In this document: in pieces, positions 1 to 9,625 of the stretch
Layout of the letters: every line of letters begins with the position of its first letter
Position numbering within the stretch: position 1 is the first letter of the stretch
DNA from: Gammaproteobacteria bacterium
GTDB taxonomy: Bacteria > Pseudomonadota > Gammaproteobacteria > Immundisolibacterales > JAKLLR01
Length of the DNA: 34,195 bases
Assembly: GCA_022014175.1 (NCBI GenBank)
Contig: JAKLLR010000011.1
Location: 1 to 34,195, forward strand
Direction: 5' to 3'
Program-made: the position numbers and the translations under genes
The notes under the pieces: model-generated
The model's database searches: none
What the model saw: only the letters and a program-made list of their open reading frames with translations
What the model was told of the DNA's origin: nothing

Positions 1-469
1 TCATGGCTATTTTGACCCGTACCCGTGGACGCCCCAGGGTCATACGTGACAGGTACCCCGGATTAAGCCCTGCCGCCTGTTCGGCACAAGACCCCACCTC
101 AACATCGATTCCCGCCTGTTCAAGCAGACTAAACCCCTGCCCGGCGACCAACGGGTTGGGGTCACCCATCGCTGCCACCACCCGACTCACCCCCGCGTCG
201 ATCAAAGCGGTGGTACAGGGGCCGGTTCTACCCTGATGACAGCAAGGCTCCTGAGTGACGTAGGCCGTGCTACCTGCGGCTGCCGCACCCGCCTGGTTCA
301 GGGCGACCACTTCAGCATGGGGACCACCGCACCATTCATGTTGCCCCTCGCCAACAATCCGCCCCGCTTTAACCAGGACACAACCGACCCTGGGATTGGG
401 GCTGACACTCGCCGGCGGCACCCTGGCGGCAAGTTCCAGCGCCCTCTGCATGTAGGCCTGACCACTCAC
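1..469 (-). CDS. ribD: RibD, riboflavin deaminase/reductase, N-terminal part (runs off window)
   Basis: This bifunctional enzyme deaminates the pyrimidine from GTP cyclohydrolase II and then reduces the ribosyl side chain (riboflavin pathway, cytosol). The visible 156 residues hold the whole deaminase zinc site: H51-A-E53, then EPC75 and C84 in a PCxxxxGRTxPC-like stretch, followed by the start of the reductase domain (RPRVRVKIAM at the window edge). The cysteine after EPC is unusual, as most homologues have Ser there. I chose the GTG at 469 because an in-frame TAA lies at 488-490 and the N-terminus then matches the family (MSGQAYMQRALELA); an internal ATG at 451 is the alternative, and neither has a clear Shine-Dalgarno. 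It lies 31 nt after nrdR in the usual glyA-nrdR-ribD order. The gene is cut by the window edge, not visibly broken. Confidence 0.93.
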   Translation of the reverse strand, partial: MSGQAYMQRALELAARVPPASVSPNPRVGCVLVKAGRIVGEGQHEWCGGPHAEVVALNQAGAAAAGSTAYVTQEPCCHQGRTGPCTTALIDAGVSRVVAAMGDPNPLVAGQGFSLLEQAGIDVEVGSCAEQAAGLNPGYLSRMTLGRPRVRVKIAM

Positions 470-500
470 GAAACAGTGGGGTGTAACTTAATATATAACA

Positions 501-956
501 TTAGATATTCTTCTCAAGTTCTTCAATTTCCTTGAGAAATTCATCTGTATCCTTGAAGCTTCTATAGACGGAGGCGAAACGAATATAGGCGACTTTATCG
601 AGCTTTTTCAGCTCATCCATCACCCAGTTTCCGACCCTGCTTGTGGGTAGTTCCCGTTCAGCGGCAGCGTGCAGATGATGTTTAATTCGCTGAATGGCAT
701 CGTCTACCAGCTCGGTATCCACAGGCCGTTTCTCCAGTGCCCGCTGCACCCCGGCCCTCAGCTTCAGTTCGCTAAACGCCTCCCGGGTGCCATCCTGCTT
801 GACCAGATTTGGGTAGCTCAACTCGACCTGTTCCAGCGTTGTGAAACGCTCGGAACAGGCCGTACACTCGCGACGACGACGAACCACCGCACCCTCAGCC
901 GCCAGGCGGGAGTCGATCACCCGGGTATCCGCAGTGGCGCAAAAGGGACAAAACAC
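501..956 (-). CDS. nrdR: NrdR, transcriptional repressor of ribonucleotide reductase genes
   Basis: NrdR is a 151-residue repressor that binds NrdR boxes upstream of nrd operons in response to ATP/dATP. The N-terminal zinc ribbon is visible as C3-P-F-C6 and C31-x2-C34, followed by the Arg-rich RRRREC segment. An ATP-cone domain occupies about residues 46-136, and the length is typical. The start is GTG at 956, six nt after the glyA stop, so the two are probably cotranscribed. The second residue is Phe where the family motif is almost always M-H-C-P-F-C. Nothing else looks abnormal. Identification is secure from the zinc ribbon plus the glyA-nrdR-ribD context. Confidence 0.97.
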   Translation of the reverse strand: MFCPFCATADTRVIDSRLAAEGAVVRRRRECTACSERFTTLEQVELSYPNLVKQDGTREAFSELKLRAGVQRALEKRPVDTELVDDAIQRIKHHLHAAAERELPTSRVGNWVMDELKKLDKVAYIRFASVYRSFKDTDEFLKEIEELEKNI

Positions 957-962
957 GACCGC

Positions 963-2216
963 TTAACCGTAGACCGGAAGCTCCGCACAGAGCCTCGCCA
1001 TCTCGTCACGGACCCGTGCTTCAACGGTGGCATCATCAATCTGGTCCAGCAGATCACAGATCCCGCTGGCCAGCTGAGTGGAGTGGGCGACGGTAAATCC
1101 CCGGGTCGTAATCGCCGGTGTACCGATGAGGATGCCGCTGGTCACAAAGGGGGACTGGGGATCGTTCGGCACCGAGTTTTTATTGACGGTGATATGCGCC
1201 CGACCCAGGGCCGCCTCTGCTGCTTTGCCGGTGATACCCTGGGCGACCAGATCCACCAGAAAGAGATGGTTATCGGTACCGCCGGAGACGACCTTGTAAC
1301 CACGCTCTAAAAACACCCCGGCCATGGCCCGGGCATTCTCCATAACCGCCTTTTGATAGTCGACAAAACCAGGCTCCTGAGCCTCTTTGAACGCTACCGC
1401 TTTGGCCGCGATCACGTGCATCAACGGACCGCCCTGATTACCGGGAAATACCGCAGAGTTCAGTTTTTTCTCAAGCGCTTCGTTGGCCCTGGCGAGAATG
1501 ATTCCGCCCCGTGGCCCCCGCAGAGTTTTATGGGTTGTCGAAGTAGTGACATCCGCGATACCCACCGGATTCGGGTAGAGTCCAGCCGCCACCAGCCCGG
1601 CAACGTGGGCCATATCGACAAATAACCAGGCGCCGATCCTGTCCGCGATCTGCCGAAACCGACTCCAGTCCATCACCCGTGAATAGGCGCTGAATCCCGC
1701 CACGATCACCTTCGGCTTGTGCTCAAGGGCAAGTCGCTCCACTGCGGCGTAATCGACCTCGCCGGTTTTTGCATCCAGGCCATACTGCACAGCATGGTAG
1801 ATCTTGCCGGAGAAGCTGACTCTGGAGCCATGGGTCAGGTGTCCGCCATCGGCCAGACTCATACCCAGAATAGTCTCACCGGGTTCCAGCAGCGCCATAT
1901 AGGCCGCCGCGTTGGCCTGGGAACCGGAATGGGGCTGGACATTGGCGTAATCCGCCCCGAATAGCGCCTTGACCCGGTCTATCGCCAGCTGCTCCGCCAC
2001 ATCAACGTGCTCACAACCGCCGTAATAGCGGCGTCCGGGATACCCCTCTGCATACTTGTTGGTGAGTTGTGAGCCCTGGGCCTCCAGCACCCGCGGACTG
2101 GCGTAGTTTTCAGACGCAATCAACTCAACGTGCTCCTCCTGACGCTGCCGCTCAGCCGCCATAGCCTGCCATAGTTCGTCATCATAACCAGCAATGGTCA
2201 TCTGCTTGGAAAACAT
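963..2216 (-). CDS. glyA: GlyA, serine hydroxymethyltransferase
   Basis: This PLP enzyme interconverts serine plus tetrahydrofolate with glycine plus methylene-THF and is the main source of one-carbon units. The protein is 417 residues, the same length as the E. coli enzyme. It shows [10 protein letters not shown] near residue 31, the HSGSQAN segment near 96, D201-M-A-H, and the PLP lysine K230 in [12 protein letters not shown]. The reading frame stays open to 2285, but the ATG at 2216 is preferred: it is preceded by AAGGA seven nt upstream and gives the normal N-terminus ([10 protein letters not shown]). The 86-nt gap to the mscS gene upstream presumably carries the promoter for glyA-nrdR-ribD; no riboswitch is apparent. 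Confidence 0.98.
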   Translation of the reverse strand: MFSKQMTIAGYDDELWQAMAAERQRQEEHVELIASENYASPRVLEAQGSQLTNKYAEGYPGRRYYGGCEHVDVAEQLAIDRVKALFGADYANVQPHSGSQANAAAYMALLEPGETILGMSLADGGHLTHGSRVSFSGKIYHAVQYGLDAKTGEVDYAAVERLALEHKPKVIVAGFSAYSRVMDWSRFRQIADRIGAWLFVDMAHVAGLVAAGLYPNPVGIADVTTSTTHKTLRGPRGGIILARANEALEKKLNSAVFPGNQGGPLMHVIAAKAVAFKEAQEPGFVDYQKAVMENARAMAGVFLERGYKVVSGGTDNHLFLVDLVAQGITGKAAEAALGRAHITVNKNSVPNDPQSPFVTSGILIGTPAITTRGFTVAHSTQLASGICDLLDQIDDATVEARVRDEMARLCAELPVYG

Positions 2217-2302
2217 CTCGATCCTTCGAATGGGTCTATCGGAAAGTGGCCTCAGCAACCGCCGGGCTACCGGGAAAGGGCGCACATAATAGCATCTCCA
2301 CT

Positions 2303-3400
2303 CTAATTCCGAGGTTCAGGTGGCGGGCTCTCCTCCAGATGCACAGTGGTGGTCGGAAACGCGATTTCGGCGCCGTGGGACCGGATGATATCGCTGATCT
2401 TCAGTAGAATCTCCTCCTTGACCTTGTGGAAATGCGCCCAGTTGGTGGTCTTTGTCAGGGTATAGATAAAGAAGTCCAGGGATGATGGGCCGAACTGATT
2501 GAAGTTCACCATCAGTGTCTGATCGTGATCGATCTCGACATGGCTCTCCAGCATCCCTTTCACCTCTTCCAGAATCCGGGGCAACCGAGCCACATCGTCG
2601 TAACGAATACCGATGGTTTCATAGATTCGCCGGTTAGTCATGCGGGACGGGTTCTGCACCACCAGGATGGTAAAGGTACAGTTGGGTATGTAGAGCGGGC
2701 GCTTGTCGAAGGTCCGGATAGTGGTCAGCCGCCAGCCGATGGACTCGACCACCCCTTCGATCTCTCGATCCGACGAACGGATCCAGTCCCCCACTTTGAA
2801 CGGGCGATCCAGGTAGATCATCAGACCCCCGAAAAAGTTGCTGAGCAGGTCCTTGGCTGCAAAACCAACCGCAATACCACCGATCCCGCCAAAAGCCAGC
2901 ACCCCGGTAATACTGAACCCGAGAGTTTGGAGTATCACCATTGCAGCGGTAATGAAGGTGGACACCCGCAGCACCTTGGCCACCATATCTGCGGTGGTTC
3001 GATCGTACCGGCTGTCTTCCCTAAGCTGATAATCCACCACATTCTGCTCAACCCGGTTGATCAGGCGGACCAGAAACCAGGCCAACAGCACAATTACAAC
3101 AACATCCCTTATCGGCTCGACCGCAGTGAATAGCAGTACATCAGTCTGGTCTCGGGCGATGCCTACGGCAAACGAGATACCGAGTGTCCACAACAGCAGG
3201 GTCAGCGGCAATCGGGCCGCATCAACCAGGGCGTCGTCCCAGGGGTTTGGAGTACGCTGCAGACGCCGGTGTAACCGGTTTAACCCCAACCTCAGAATGA
3301 AACCGAAGAGTAGCACCAGAAAAAGCACCACAAAAACTTCTGGAACCCAGCTCTGTTGCTCGTTGAACCCCAAAACCGACCAAAAACCACCTGTATCCAT
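2303..3400 (-). CDS. MscS-family mechanosensitive channel, YnaI type
   Basis: This is a 365-residue inner-membrane channel that would open under membrane tension to release solutes during osmotic downshock. Several hydrophobic helices precede the pore helix and MscS beta domain. The segment [20 protein letters not shown] (about residues 174-193) is followed by a [10 protein letters not shown] motif, and the body closely resembles E. coli YnaI (for example [14 protein letters not shown] and the C-terminal [15 protein letters not shown]). The frame is open to 3556, but the ATG at 3400 has GGAG just upstream and removes a non-conserved N-terminal extension. It is divergent from hemH, with a perfect -10 candidate 42 nt upstream. 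The specific ion or solute preference cannot be read from sequence. Confidence 0.93.
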   Translation of the reverse strand: MDTGGFWSVLGFNEQQSWVPEVFVVLFLVLLFGFILRLGLNRLHRRLQRTPNPWDDALVDAARLPLTLLLWTLGISFAVGIARDQTDVLLFTAVEPIRDVVVIVLLAWFLVRLINRVEQNVVDYQLREDSRYDRTTADMVAKVLRVSTFITAAMVILQTLGFSITGVLAFGGIGGIAVGFAAKDLLSNFFGGLMIYLDRPFKVGDWIRSSDREIEGVVESIGWRLTTIRTFDKRPLYIPNCTFTILVVQNPSRMTNRRIYETIGIRYDDVARLPRILEEVKGMLESHVEIDHDQTLMVNFNQFGPSSLDFFIYTLTKTTNWAHFHKVKEEILLKISDIIRSHGAEIAFPTTTVHLEESPPPEPRN

Positions 3401-3442
3401 CCCAACTCCATTTGATAAAGGTAACTGTTGAACTGACCAAGA

Positions 3443-3448
3443 ATTATA
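3443..3448 (-). promoter_or_regulatory. Candidate -10 element (TATAAT) for the MscS-family gene
   Basis: A perfect TATAAT on the minus strand lies 42 nt upstream of the channel ATG in the 148-nt divergent gap with hemH. No good -35 hexamer is present at 16-18 nt spacing and there is no extended -10 TG, so this is a suggestion only. Confidence 0.35.
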
Positions 3449-3548
3449 GATGCCATGTTCTCTCCAGACGCGACTAAAACCTGCTGGTCTGGCGTCCTGT
3501 GCAGTCGGCACTTGCGGCGCAGCGGCTGCTTCCGCCAGAATCAGTCGG

Positions 3549-4538
3549 ATGACCACTCAACCCAGCACCGGCATTTTGCTCAGCAATCTGGGCTCTCCTG
3601 CCCGCCCAGACCGCAGCGGCGTGACCCGATTTCTGCGGGAATTTCTCTCCGACCCCCGGGTGGTTGAGCTGCCTCGAGCACTCTGGTTGCCCCTGCTCTA
3701 CGGCATCATATTGCCGCTGCGCAGCGGCCGCTCTGCGGCGGCCTATCGTCAGGTCTGGACCCACCAGGGCTCGCCCCTTGTAACCACCACACAGCGACAG
3801 GCCGAGCTACTGCAGCAGCATTACGACGGCTTGGGCCTGCCGGTCAAAATCGCCTGGGGCATGCGTTACGGCGCACCGAACCTGACTCGGGGCATCGAAA
3901 CGTTGCTGGATGCGGGCTGCCGCCGAATCCTGCTGCTCCCCCTCTACCCCCAGTACGCGGCATCGACCACAGCATCCACTTTTGATGCCGTTACCACGTC
4001 CCTAAAACAGATCCGTCATCTGCCGGATCTGCGCTCACTGGGAGAGTTCCACGCCCACCCCGCCTATATCCAGGCGGTCGCGGCTGGCGTTCGCAACTAC
4101 TGGGCAGAACATGGCCGGGGCGACAAGCTGCTACTCTCGTTTCACGGTCTGCCAAAAAGCAGTCACACCAACGGCGACCCCTATTACAGCCAGTGCCTGG
4201 AGAGCGGAAGGTTGATTGCGGAGGTGCTGGAGCTGGATGAAACACAGTGTGAAACCACTTTTCAGTCCCGCTTTGGCCGGGCTGAATGGCTACAACCCTA
4301 CACCGGGGATCGGTTGCTCGCGCTGGGCAAGGAGGGGACAACACGGCTCGATGTCGCCTGCCCCGGATTTGTTGCCGATTGTCTGGAAACCTTAGAAGAG
4401 ATCGCGGTGACGGGACGGGATTCGTTCGTCACTGCTGGTGGTGGCGAACTGCACTACATCCCGGCCCTGAATGAAGACCGGGAATGGATTTGCGCCCTGG
4501 GCACCATTGGCCTTGAGGCACTCTCCGGCTGGGTTTAA
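3549..4538 (+). CDS. hemH: HemH, ferrochelatase
   Basis: HemH inserts Fe2+ into protoporphyrin IX, the last step of protoheme synthesis, at the cytoplasmic face of the membrane. The 329-residue protein has the N-terminal GILLSNLGSP loop, the catalytic H199 in SFHGLP, the FQSRFG-x-AEWLQPYT block (about 238-251) and the acidic CPGFVADCLETLEEI helix with E280. The frame is open from 3450, but the ATG at 3549 gives the family's normal N-terminus; no clear Shine-Dalgarno precedes it, so the start is moderately sure. It stands alone on the plus strand, divergent from the channel gene and convergent with the RND permease (48 nt apart). The gap has only weak, imperfect hairpins. Confidence 0.97.
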   Translation: MTTQPSTGILLSNLGSPARPDRSGVTRFLREFLSDPRVVELPRALWLPLLYGIILPLRSGRSAAAYRQVWTHQGSPLVTTTQRQAELLQQHYDGLGLPVKIAWGMRYGAPNLTRGIETLLDAGCRRILLLPLYPQYAASTTASTFDAVTTSLKQIRHLPDLRSLGEFHAHPAYIQAVAAGVRNYWAEHGRGDKLLLSFHGLPKSSHTNGDPYYSQCLESGRLIAEVLELDETQCETTFQSRFGRAEWLQPYTGDRLLALGKEGTTRLDVACPGFVADCLETLEEIAVTGRDSFVTAGGGELHYIPALNEDREWICALGTIGLEALSGWV

Positions 4539-4586
4539 TGCCGGGCTCCGACCGAGCCAGCCGCCTTGGGCTGACCGGCTCTGGGC

Positions 4587-7500
4587 TTAACGCGCTTCTG
4601 CTTCCGGTTTCACTCTGAACCACGCGGCATAAAGGGCGGGCACAAACAACACGGTCAATGCCGTCGCAACGGTCAGCCCCCCCATCATCGCCCAGGCCAT
4701 CGGTCCCCAGAAGGTATCTGTGGTGAGGGGTATCAGCGCAAACACTGCCGCCACTGAGGTCAACACAATAGGTCGGAATCGGCGCACCGTGGACTCAATC
4801 ACCGCATCCCATTCTGATCGACCCGCGATCAGATCCTGCCGGATCTGGTCCACCAGAATCACCGAATTTCTCATCACGATACCGGCCATGGCCAGAATGC
4901 CCAGCTGAGCCACAAAACCCAGCGGTAAACCGACGATCATCAAGATCACTACCGCCCCAATAATACCCAGGGGCGCCGTTGCCAACACCATTGCGGTGCG
5001 ACTAAAGCTCTGAAGCTGAATCATCAAAATCGTCACAATGCCGAGAAACACGATGGGGATCACCTTAGTCAGCGCCGCATCCATATCCGCATTCACCTCA
5101 ACCACACCAGCAATCTCGATAAAATAGCCATCTGGCAGAGTGGCGCGAATTTCATCGATTTGCGGCCCGATGTCTGTCATCACCTCATGGGGTGTGCTCT
5201 GCAGCGGGATGCTGCCACGCACGGTAATGGTCGGGAAGCGGTTGTAACGCCAGTACACCCCCTCCTCTGCCTGCAGCTCAACGTGAGCCACTTGCCCTAG
5301 TGGGATTGAACGACCGTCCGGCAACGCCACCGGCAGTTCTGCCAAACGTGCGGGGTCGACCCGATCAGCCTCCTGCAGACGCAGCACAATATCAATCCGT
5401 TTATCCCCTTCCCGCAGTTGAGTCGCAGGTAGCCCCGTCAACAGCATATTCAGATTGCGGGACAGGTCCTGGGATGAAAGCCCTAATGCCTGAGCCTTGT
5501 CCTGATCAACCCTCAAATGCAGCGCATTAATTCGACCACGCCAGTCACTATGCACATCCCGGGGTAACGGGTGAGACAGAAAAACCTCTTCAACCCGTTT
5601 TGCGATCCCCCTCAGCAGTTCGGGATCTTCCCCCATCACCCGTAGCTGCAGGGGAATGCCCGCCGGAGGCCCAAACATAAAGTAATCGACCCGCCCCCGC
5701 AGCGCGGGAAACTCTTCATCCAGCAGGGTCAATACACGGTCTTTAACAGCCGCCCGCTGATGGACGTCTTCTGTCAGGATATACAGCTTGGCCATGTTCG
5801 GTTGCGGCTGTTCAATGGTGAGATCGGTAAAGATCCGAGGCGTATCCATGCCCAGATAACTGGCAATGTTGACCACCCCATCCTCTTTTAGAACGATCTC
5901 TTCAAAACGCTGAACCTCTCGTTCAACACTGTCAAAGGGTGCACTCTCGGAACCCCAGAGCTCAACGATCAGCTCCGGCCGCGGCGTCAGCGGGAAAAAC
6001 TGCTTATTCAGAAAACGGGTGCTGTATATCGCACCACCCAGCAACCCTAATACCAGCACAACAACCAGTCCACGATGGCCCACACACCAGCCGACCGTCA
6101 CCCGCAGGGTCTGGTAAAAACGGGAGCTGTAAACCTCCTTCTCTGAGTGCTCATGGTCCCGCGCCACATCCGGCAGCAGGTGATAACCGATGTACGGGGT
6201 AAAAATGACCGATACCACCCAGGAGGAGAGCAGCGCGATGGTCAGCACCATATACAAGCCGAACAGAAACTCCTTGCCGCCAGACTGAGCCAGCGCCATC
6301 GGCATGAAGCCCATCATCGAAACCAGGGTGCCGGAGAGCATCGGGAAAGAGGTCGAAGTGTAGGCAAAGGTCGCCGCGGCAAACCGATCCAGCCCCTCCT
6401 CCATCTTGATCAGCATCATCTCGATAATGATGATGGCGTCATCGACCAGCAACCCGAGGGAGATAATCAGTGCGCCGAGAGAGATTCTCTGCAGGTCAAT
6501 ACCGATGAGGTGCATCATCACAAAAGTGATGCTCAGGACCAGCGGAAAAGCGGTGGCCACCACCAGGCCTGAACGCAGGCCGAGACTGAAATAACTCACC
6601 ACCAGCACAATACCGATGGCAATCGCCAGCTTCTTCAGAAACAGTTTCAGGGTGGCATCCACCACCGTGGGCTGATCAGCGACCAGATTGAGCGTCATGC
6701 CCAACGGCAAGGTCTTCTCAAGCTCGGCTATCCGCGCGGTCACCAGAGCAGCAAAATCCAGCACGTTATCGCCTTCGGACATGGAAATCGCCAGGCCGAT
6801 GGACTGCTGGCCGTTGAAGCGCATCTTCATCTGAGGAGGATCGATAAACCCGCGCTTGACCTCCGCAATATCCCCCAGCCGTAACAATCGGCCATCCGCG
6901 GCCTCAATCGCTGTGTCTTTAATCTCTTCCAGACCGTGGTAGCCCCCGTCGACCCGAACATAAATTCGAGAGTCGCTGTTCTCCACAAAACCCGACGGTT
7001 CTACTTTATTGCGCGCCTGCAACGTTTCCACCAGGCGTGCCGGATGAACTCCTAGCTGGGCCAGGCGGGCGGCAGAAAACTCGACAAAAATCCGCTCCTC
7101 CTGCTCACCCCACAGATAGACCTTCTCCACCGACGGCACCAACAGCAACTGCTGCCGCATCCGCTTAACCGCATCCTCCAGCTCACCGTAATCAAAAGCC
7201 TCACCACTGAGGGCATAGACCAGGGGAAACACATCACCAAACTCATCGTTAAAAAAAGGCCCGATCACCCCGTCCGGCAATTCCAGCCGCATGTCCGACA
7301 CTTTTTTGCGGATCTGGTACCAAATCTCCGGCACGGTTTTCTTGGGGTTCGGGGCCGCATCATCCACGGCGACCAGCAAGACTGACTCACCGGGTTTCGA
7401 GTAGGTTTTTATGTTGTCCAGCCAGGGGGTCTCCTGCAGTTTGAGTTCGATACGATCCGCCACCTGCAGCGCCATCTCTTCCGCTGTCGCACCGGGCCAC

Positions 7501-7658
7501 AACACCCGTATCACCATCAGTTTCAGGGTGTAGTTGGGCATATCGGTCTGGCCGAGGTTGGTAAAGGCCCAACCCCCCAGTGCCAGCACCAGAACAATAA
7601 AATAAGCGGTCAGGGCACGGTGTTTCAGCCCCCATTCGGAAAGATTGGAGTTAGCCAT
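4587..7658 (-). CDS. RND efflux permease, AcrB/HAE-1-like
   Basis: This is a 1023-residue proton-driven inner-membrane pump of the resistance-nodulation-division family, the exporter part of a tripartite efflux system. It has an N-terminal helix (about 15-36), a large periplasmic loop, the TM4 proton-relay pair D406-D407 (in GLLVDDAIIII), a second periplasmic loop and a C-terminal helix bundle. The TM10 position that is Lys in AcrB (SAKNA) is Arg930 here (VMRNSVILVD), which I recall from some other RND subgroups. The adaptor gene lies 52 nt upstream in the same direction; no TolC-type channel gene is in the window, so a distant one must be used. Substrates (drugs, solvents or metals) cannot be assigned; a CzcA-type heavy-metal pump is less likely from the general sequence character. 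Confidence 0.95.
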   Translation of the reverse strand: MANSNLSEWGLKHRALTAYFIVLVLALGGWAFTNLGQTDMPNYTLKLMVIRVLWPGATAEEMALQVADRIELKLQETPWLDNIKTYSKPGESVLLVAVDDAAPNPKKTVPEIWYQIRKKVSDMRLELPDGVIGPFFNDEFGDVFPLVYALSGEAFDYGELEDAVKRMRQQLLLVPSVEKVYLWGEQEERIFVEFSAARLAQLGVHPARLVETLQARNKVEPSGFVENSDSRIYVRVDGGYHGLEEIKDTAIEAADGRLLRLGDIAEVKRGFIDPPQMKMRFNGQQSIGLAISMSEGDNVLDFAALVTARIAELEKTLPLGMTLNLVADQPTVVDATLKLFLKKLAIAIGIVLVVSYFSLGLRSGLVVATAFPLVLSITFVMMHLIGIDLQRISLGALIISLGLLVDDAIIIIEMMLIKMEEGLDRFAAATFAYTSTSFPMLSGTLVSMMGFMPMALAQSGGKEFLFGLYMVLTIALLSSWVVSVIFTPYIGYHLLPDVARDHEHSEKEVYSSRFYQTLRVTVGWCVGHRGLVVVLVLGLLGGAIYSTRFLNKQFFPLTPRPELIVELWGSESAPFDSVEREVQRFEEIVLKEDGVVNIASYLGMDTPRIFTDLTIEQPQPNMAKLYILTEDVHQRAAVKDRVLTLLDEEFPALRGRVDYFMFGPPAGIPLQLRVMGEDPELLRGIAKRVEEVFLSHPLPRDVHSDWRGRINALHLRVDQDKAQALGLSSQDLSRNLNMLLTGLPATQLREGDKRIDIVLRLQEADRVDPARLAELPVALPDGRSIPLGQVAHVELQAEEGVYWRYNRFPTITVRGSIPLQSTPHEVMTDIGPQIDEIRATLPDGYFIEIAGVVEVNADMDAALTKVIPIVFLGIVTILMIQLQSFSRTAMVLATAPLGIIGAVVILMIVGLPLGFVAQLGILAMAGIVMRNSVILVDQIRQDLIAGRSEWDAVIESTVRRFRPIVLTSVAAVFALIPLTTDTFWGPMAWAMMGGLTVATALTVLFVPALYAAWFRVKPEAEAR

Positions 7659-7710
7659 CAGAATCCATTTTTTATTACGGGCATCTCAACCGCTGCAGAG
7701 ACCCCACACA

Positions 7711-8787
7711 TCAGGGCAGCAGACGAACCTGCTCACCATCCCGCAGTTTCTGCACACCAGCGGTGACCACCCAGTCGCCGACAGCCGGCCCCGCAGCAAT
7801 GTTCACCTGCTTCTGCTCCAGTGAAACCACCTCCACCGGTACCAACCGCACGCCACTGCTCTCGGTATCAATCACCCAGACAGCCTGATCACCATCATCG
7901 GTGGTATGCAGAGCCGACACCGGTAGCGTCGCCACCTGGGTTTCCGGTTTCTGGCTGAAAGTGGCCTCGGTAGTCATGCCCAGACGCACACGCTCATCCA
8001 CATCTGGCAGGCTGATCCGCACCGGATAAGTACCACTCTGCTTATCGGCCCTGGGCGCAATCTCCCGAATCAGCCCCTCACTGGTGACCCCCGGCAGCGC
8101 CCAGTAACTCACCTCAACCCGATCACCGACAGCGGCCAGGTCAAGGGCGCTCTCGGGCAGATCAACCAGGGCCTCCTGTGTCCCGCTGTAGGCCACCCGT
8201 ACCGCCGCCTGCAGCGGCGCCAGCTCCTGCCCGAGCTCGACATAAACGTGGGTCACAACCCCGTCTGCAAGGGCCACCAAACGGGATTTGAGAATCACAA
8301 TCTTGGCCAGCTCCTCTTCTGCTTTAAGCGCGGAGACCGTGGCATCAGCAACCCGCTGAAGATTCAGTTGGCGATCATAGTCGGCCTGGCTGACGTGCCG
8401 CCCCTCCAGCAGATTTTGATAACGTTTGAGATCCGCGTTGGCGTTGGCCAGAGTCGATTCCGCAGCCCTCAGCCGGGCAGAAACACTCGCCAATTTCTCG
8501 TAGTTATCCGTGGCGTCGATCTCTATCAATAGATCGCCGGCTTTAAAGCGACTGCCAACATCAACTGCGCGCCGCAACACCCGTCCATAGGTACCGAAAG
8601 AGAGCTCCGCCTCACGACGAGGTACAATCACACCGCTGTAGCGGGCGACCCGGACCGACTCGTGATACTGCACCTGTTGAGCCCGCACTGGCCTCAGGTA
8701 GGCAGTCTCCTCATGCTCTGACCCACAACCCGACAGCCACAGGGGCAGAACAAGAACAACCGCCAGCCGAAACCTCTGCTTCATCAT
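7711..8787 (-). CDS. RND periplasmic adaptor (membrane fusion lipoprotein)
   Basis: This adaptor bridges the RND permease to an outer-membrane channel. The N-terminus is a lipoprotein signal: basic MMKQRFR, a hydrophobic stretch, then lipobox L-S-G-C (Cys21 from the chosen ATG). A barrel-sandwich half (VPRREAELSFGTYGRV) is followed by a helical hairpin of about 80 residues (KLASVSARLRAAESTLANAN and on), the second half (LVALADGVVTHVYVELGQ) and a beta-barrel/membrane-proximal C-terminus. GTG at 8796 and ATG at 8784 are alternative starts; no start has a convincing ribosome site. It is the first gene of the adaptor-permease pair and divergent from ubiG. Confidence 0.94.
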   Translation of the reverse strand: MMKQRFRLAVVLVLPLWLSGCGSEHEETAYLRPVRAQQVQYHESVRVARYSGVIVPRREAELSFGTYGRVLRRAVDVGSRFKAGDLLIEIDATDNYEKLASVSARLRAAESTLANANADLKRYQNLLEGRHVSQADYDRQLNLQRVADATVSALKAEEELAKIVILKSRLVALADGVVTHVYVELGQELAPLQAAVRVAYSGTQEALVDLPESALDLAAVGDRVEVSYWALPGVTSEGLIREIAPRADKQSGTYPVRISLPDVDERVRLGMTTEATFSQKPETQVATLPVSALHTTDDGDQAVWVIDTESSGVRLVPVEVVSLEQKQVNIAAGPAVGDWVVTAGVQKLRDGEQVRLLP

Positions 8788-8911
8788 TTTTACCACGTTA
8801 TGTTTTCAACCAAACCGCCACTCCGGCGCGACCAGGATCATCCAACACTTTAGCAGGAAGCGGGGCCAAGCTGGTGCCTGCTACGTAGTAAAATCGGCGG
8901 GTGAGAAACCC

Positions 8912-9625
8912 ATGAATCCATCAGAAAACGAAAACATTGATCCTGCCGAGGTGGCCAAATTCGGTGGCCAACCGGATGACTGGTGGGCGTTCGAGGGCCC
9001 TTTCGCCACCCTCCACCATATCAATCCACCCCGACTCGATTTCATTGAACGCAGCGCTGCCCTGAGGGGCACCCGGGTACTGGATATCGGTTGCGGTGGC
9101 GGTATTCTGGCGGAAGGCATGGTTGCACGGGGCGCCATGGTGACCGGCATTGATGCGTCCGAGGGCGCCCTCACCGCCGCACGCAACCGCAGCACAGAGG
9201 TGGGCTCAGGTATTCAGTACCAGCAGGTCACTGCCGAGGATTTCGCCAGCCGGACAGATGACCGTTTTGACACCGTTACCTGCCTGGAACTGCTGGAGCA
9301 CGTACCTGAACCCGCCCGACTGATTGCAGCCGCCGCAGAGCTCACCCGGGATGGCGGACACCTGATCATCTCCACCCTCAACCGCACCCCCCGGGCATTC
9401 CTCCAGGCAATAGTGGCGGCGGAATACCTGATCAAGGCCCTGCCCCGGGGGACCCACGATTACCAGCGCTTTATCCGCCCCTCTGAACTGGTGGACTGGT
9501 GCCGCCCGGCCAGATTGGAACTGCTCCACCTCTGTGGCCTTGGATACAACCCGTTCAGCCACACTGCCTGGTTACGTGAGGACGTTTCGGTCAATTATCT
9601 TGCCTGTTTTCGCCGTGCCGACTGA
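8912..9625 (+). CDS. ubiG: UbiG, ubiquinone 3-O-methyltransferase
   Basis: UbiG carries out both O-methylations in ubiquinone synthesis, using S-adenosylmethionine, at the inner membrane. The 237-residue protein has the Rossmann SAM motif VLDIGCGGG (about 56-64), the acidic residue after beta-2 (TGID), and family-specific text such as WWAFEGPFATLHHINPPRL near the N-terminus and THDYQRFIRPSEL near the C-terminus. E. coli UbiG is about 240 residues. The ATG at 8912 follows a GGTGAG stretch. It overlaps the next gene, mupP, by 11 nt, so the two form one operon. This ubiG-mupP pairing is the same as in pseudomonads. Confidence 0.98.
   Translation: MNPSENENIDPAEVAKFGGQPDDWWAFEGPFATLHHINPPRLDFIERSAALRGTRVLDIGCGGGILAEGMVARGAMVTGIDASEGALTAARNRSTEVGSGIQYQQVTAEDFASRTDDRFDTVTCLELLEHVPEPARLIAAAAELTRDGGHLIISTLNRTPRAFLQAIVAAEYLIKALPRGTHDYQRFIRPSELVDWCRPARLELLHLCGLGYNPFSHTAWLREDVSVNYLACFRRAD

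Noticed and set aside
669..1310. 213-residue plus-strand frame over nrdR and glyA
   Set aside because: Antisense to two secure genes, with composition of a reverse-frame artefact.
2525..3133. 202-residue plus-strand frame over the MscS-family gene
   Set aside because: Antisense shadow; His-rich composition and no recognisable domain.
4539..4586. Possible terminator between hemH and the RND permease
   Set aside because: Only short, imperfect GAGC/GCTC and CAGCC/GGCTG pairings and no T-run on either strand; too weak to call.
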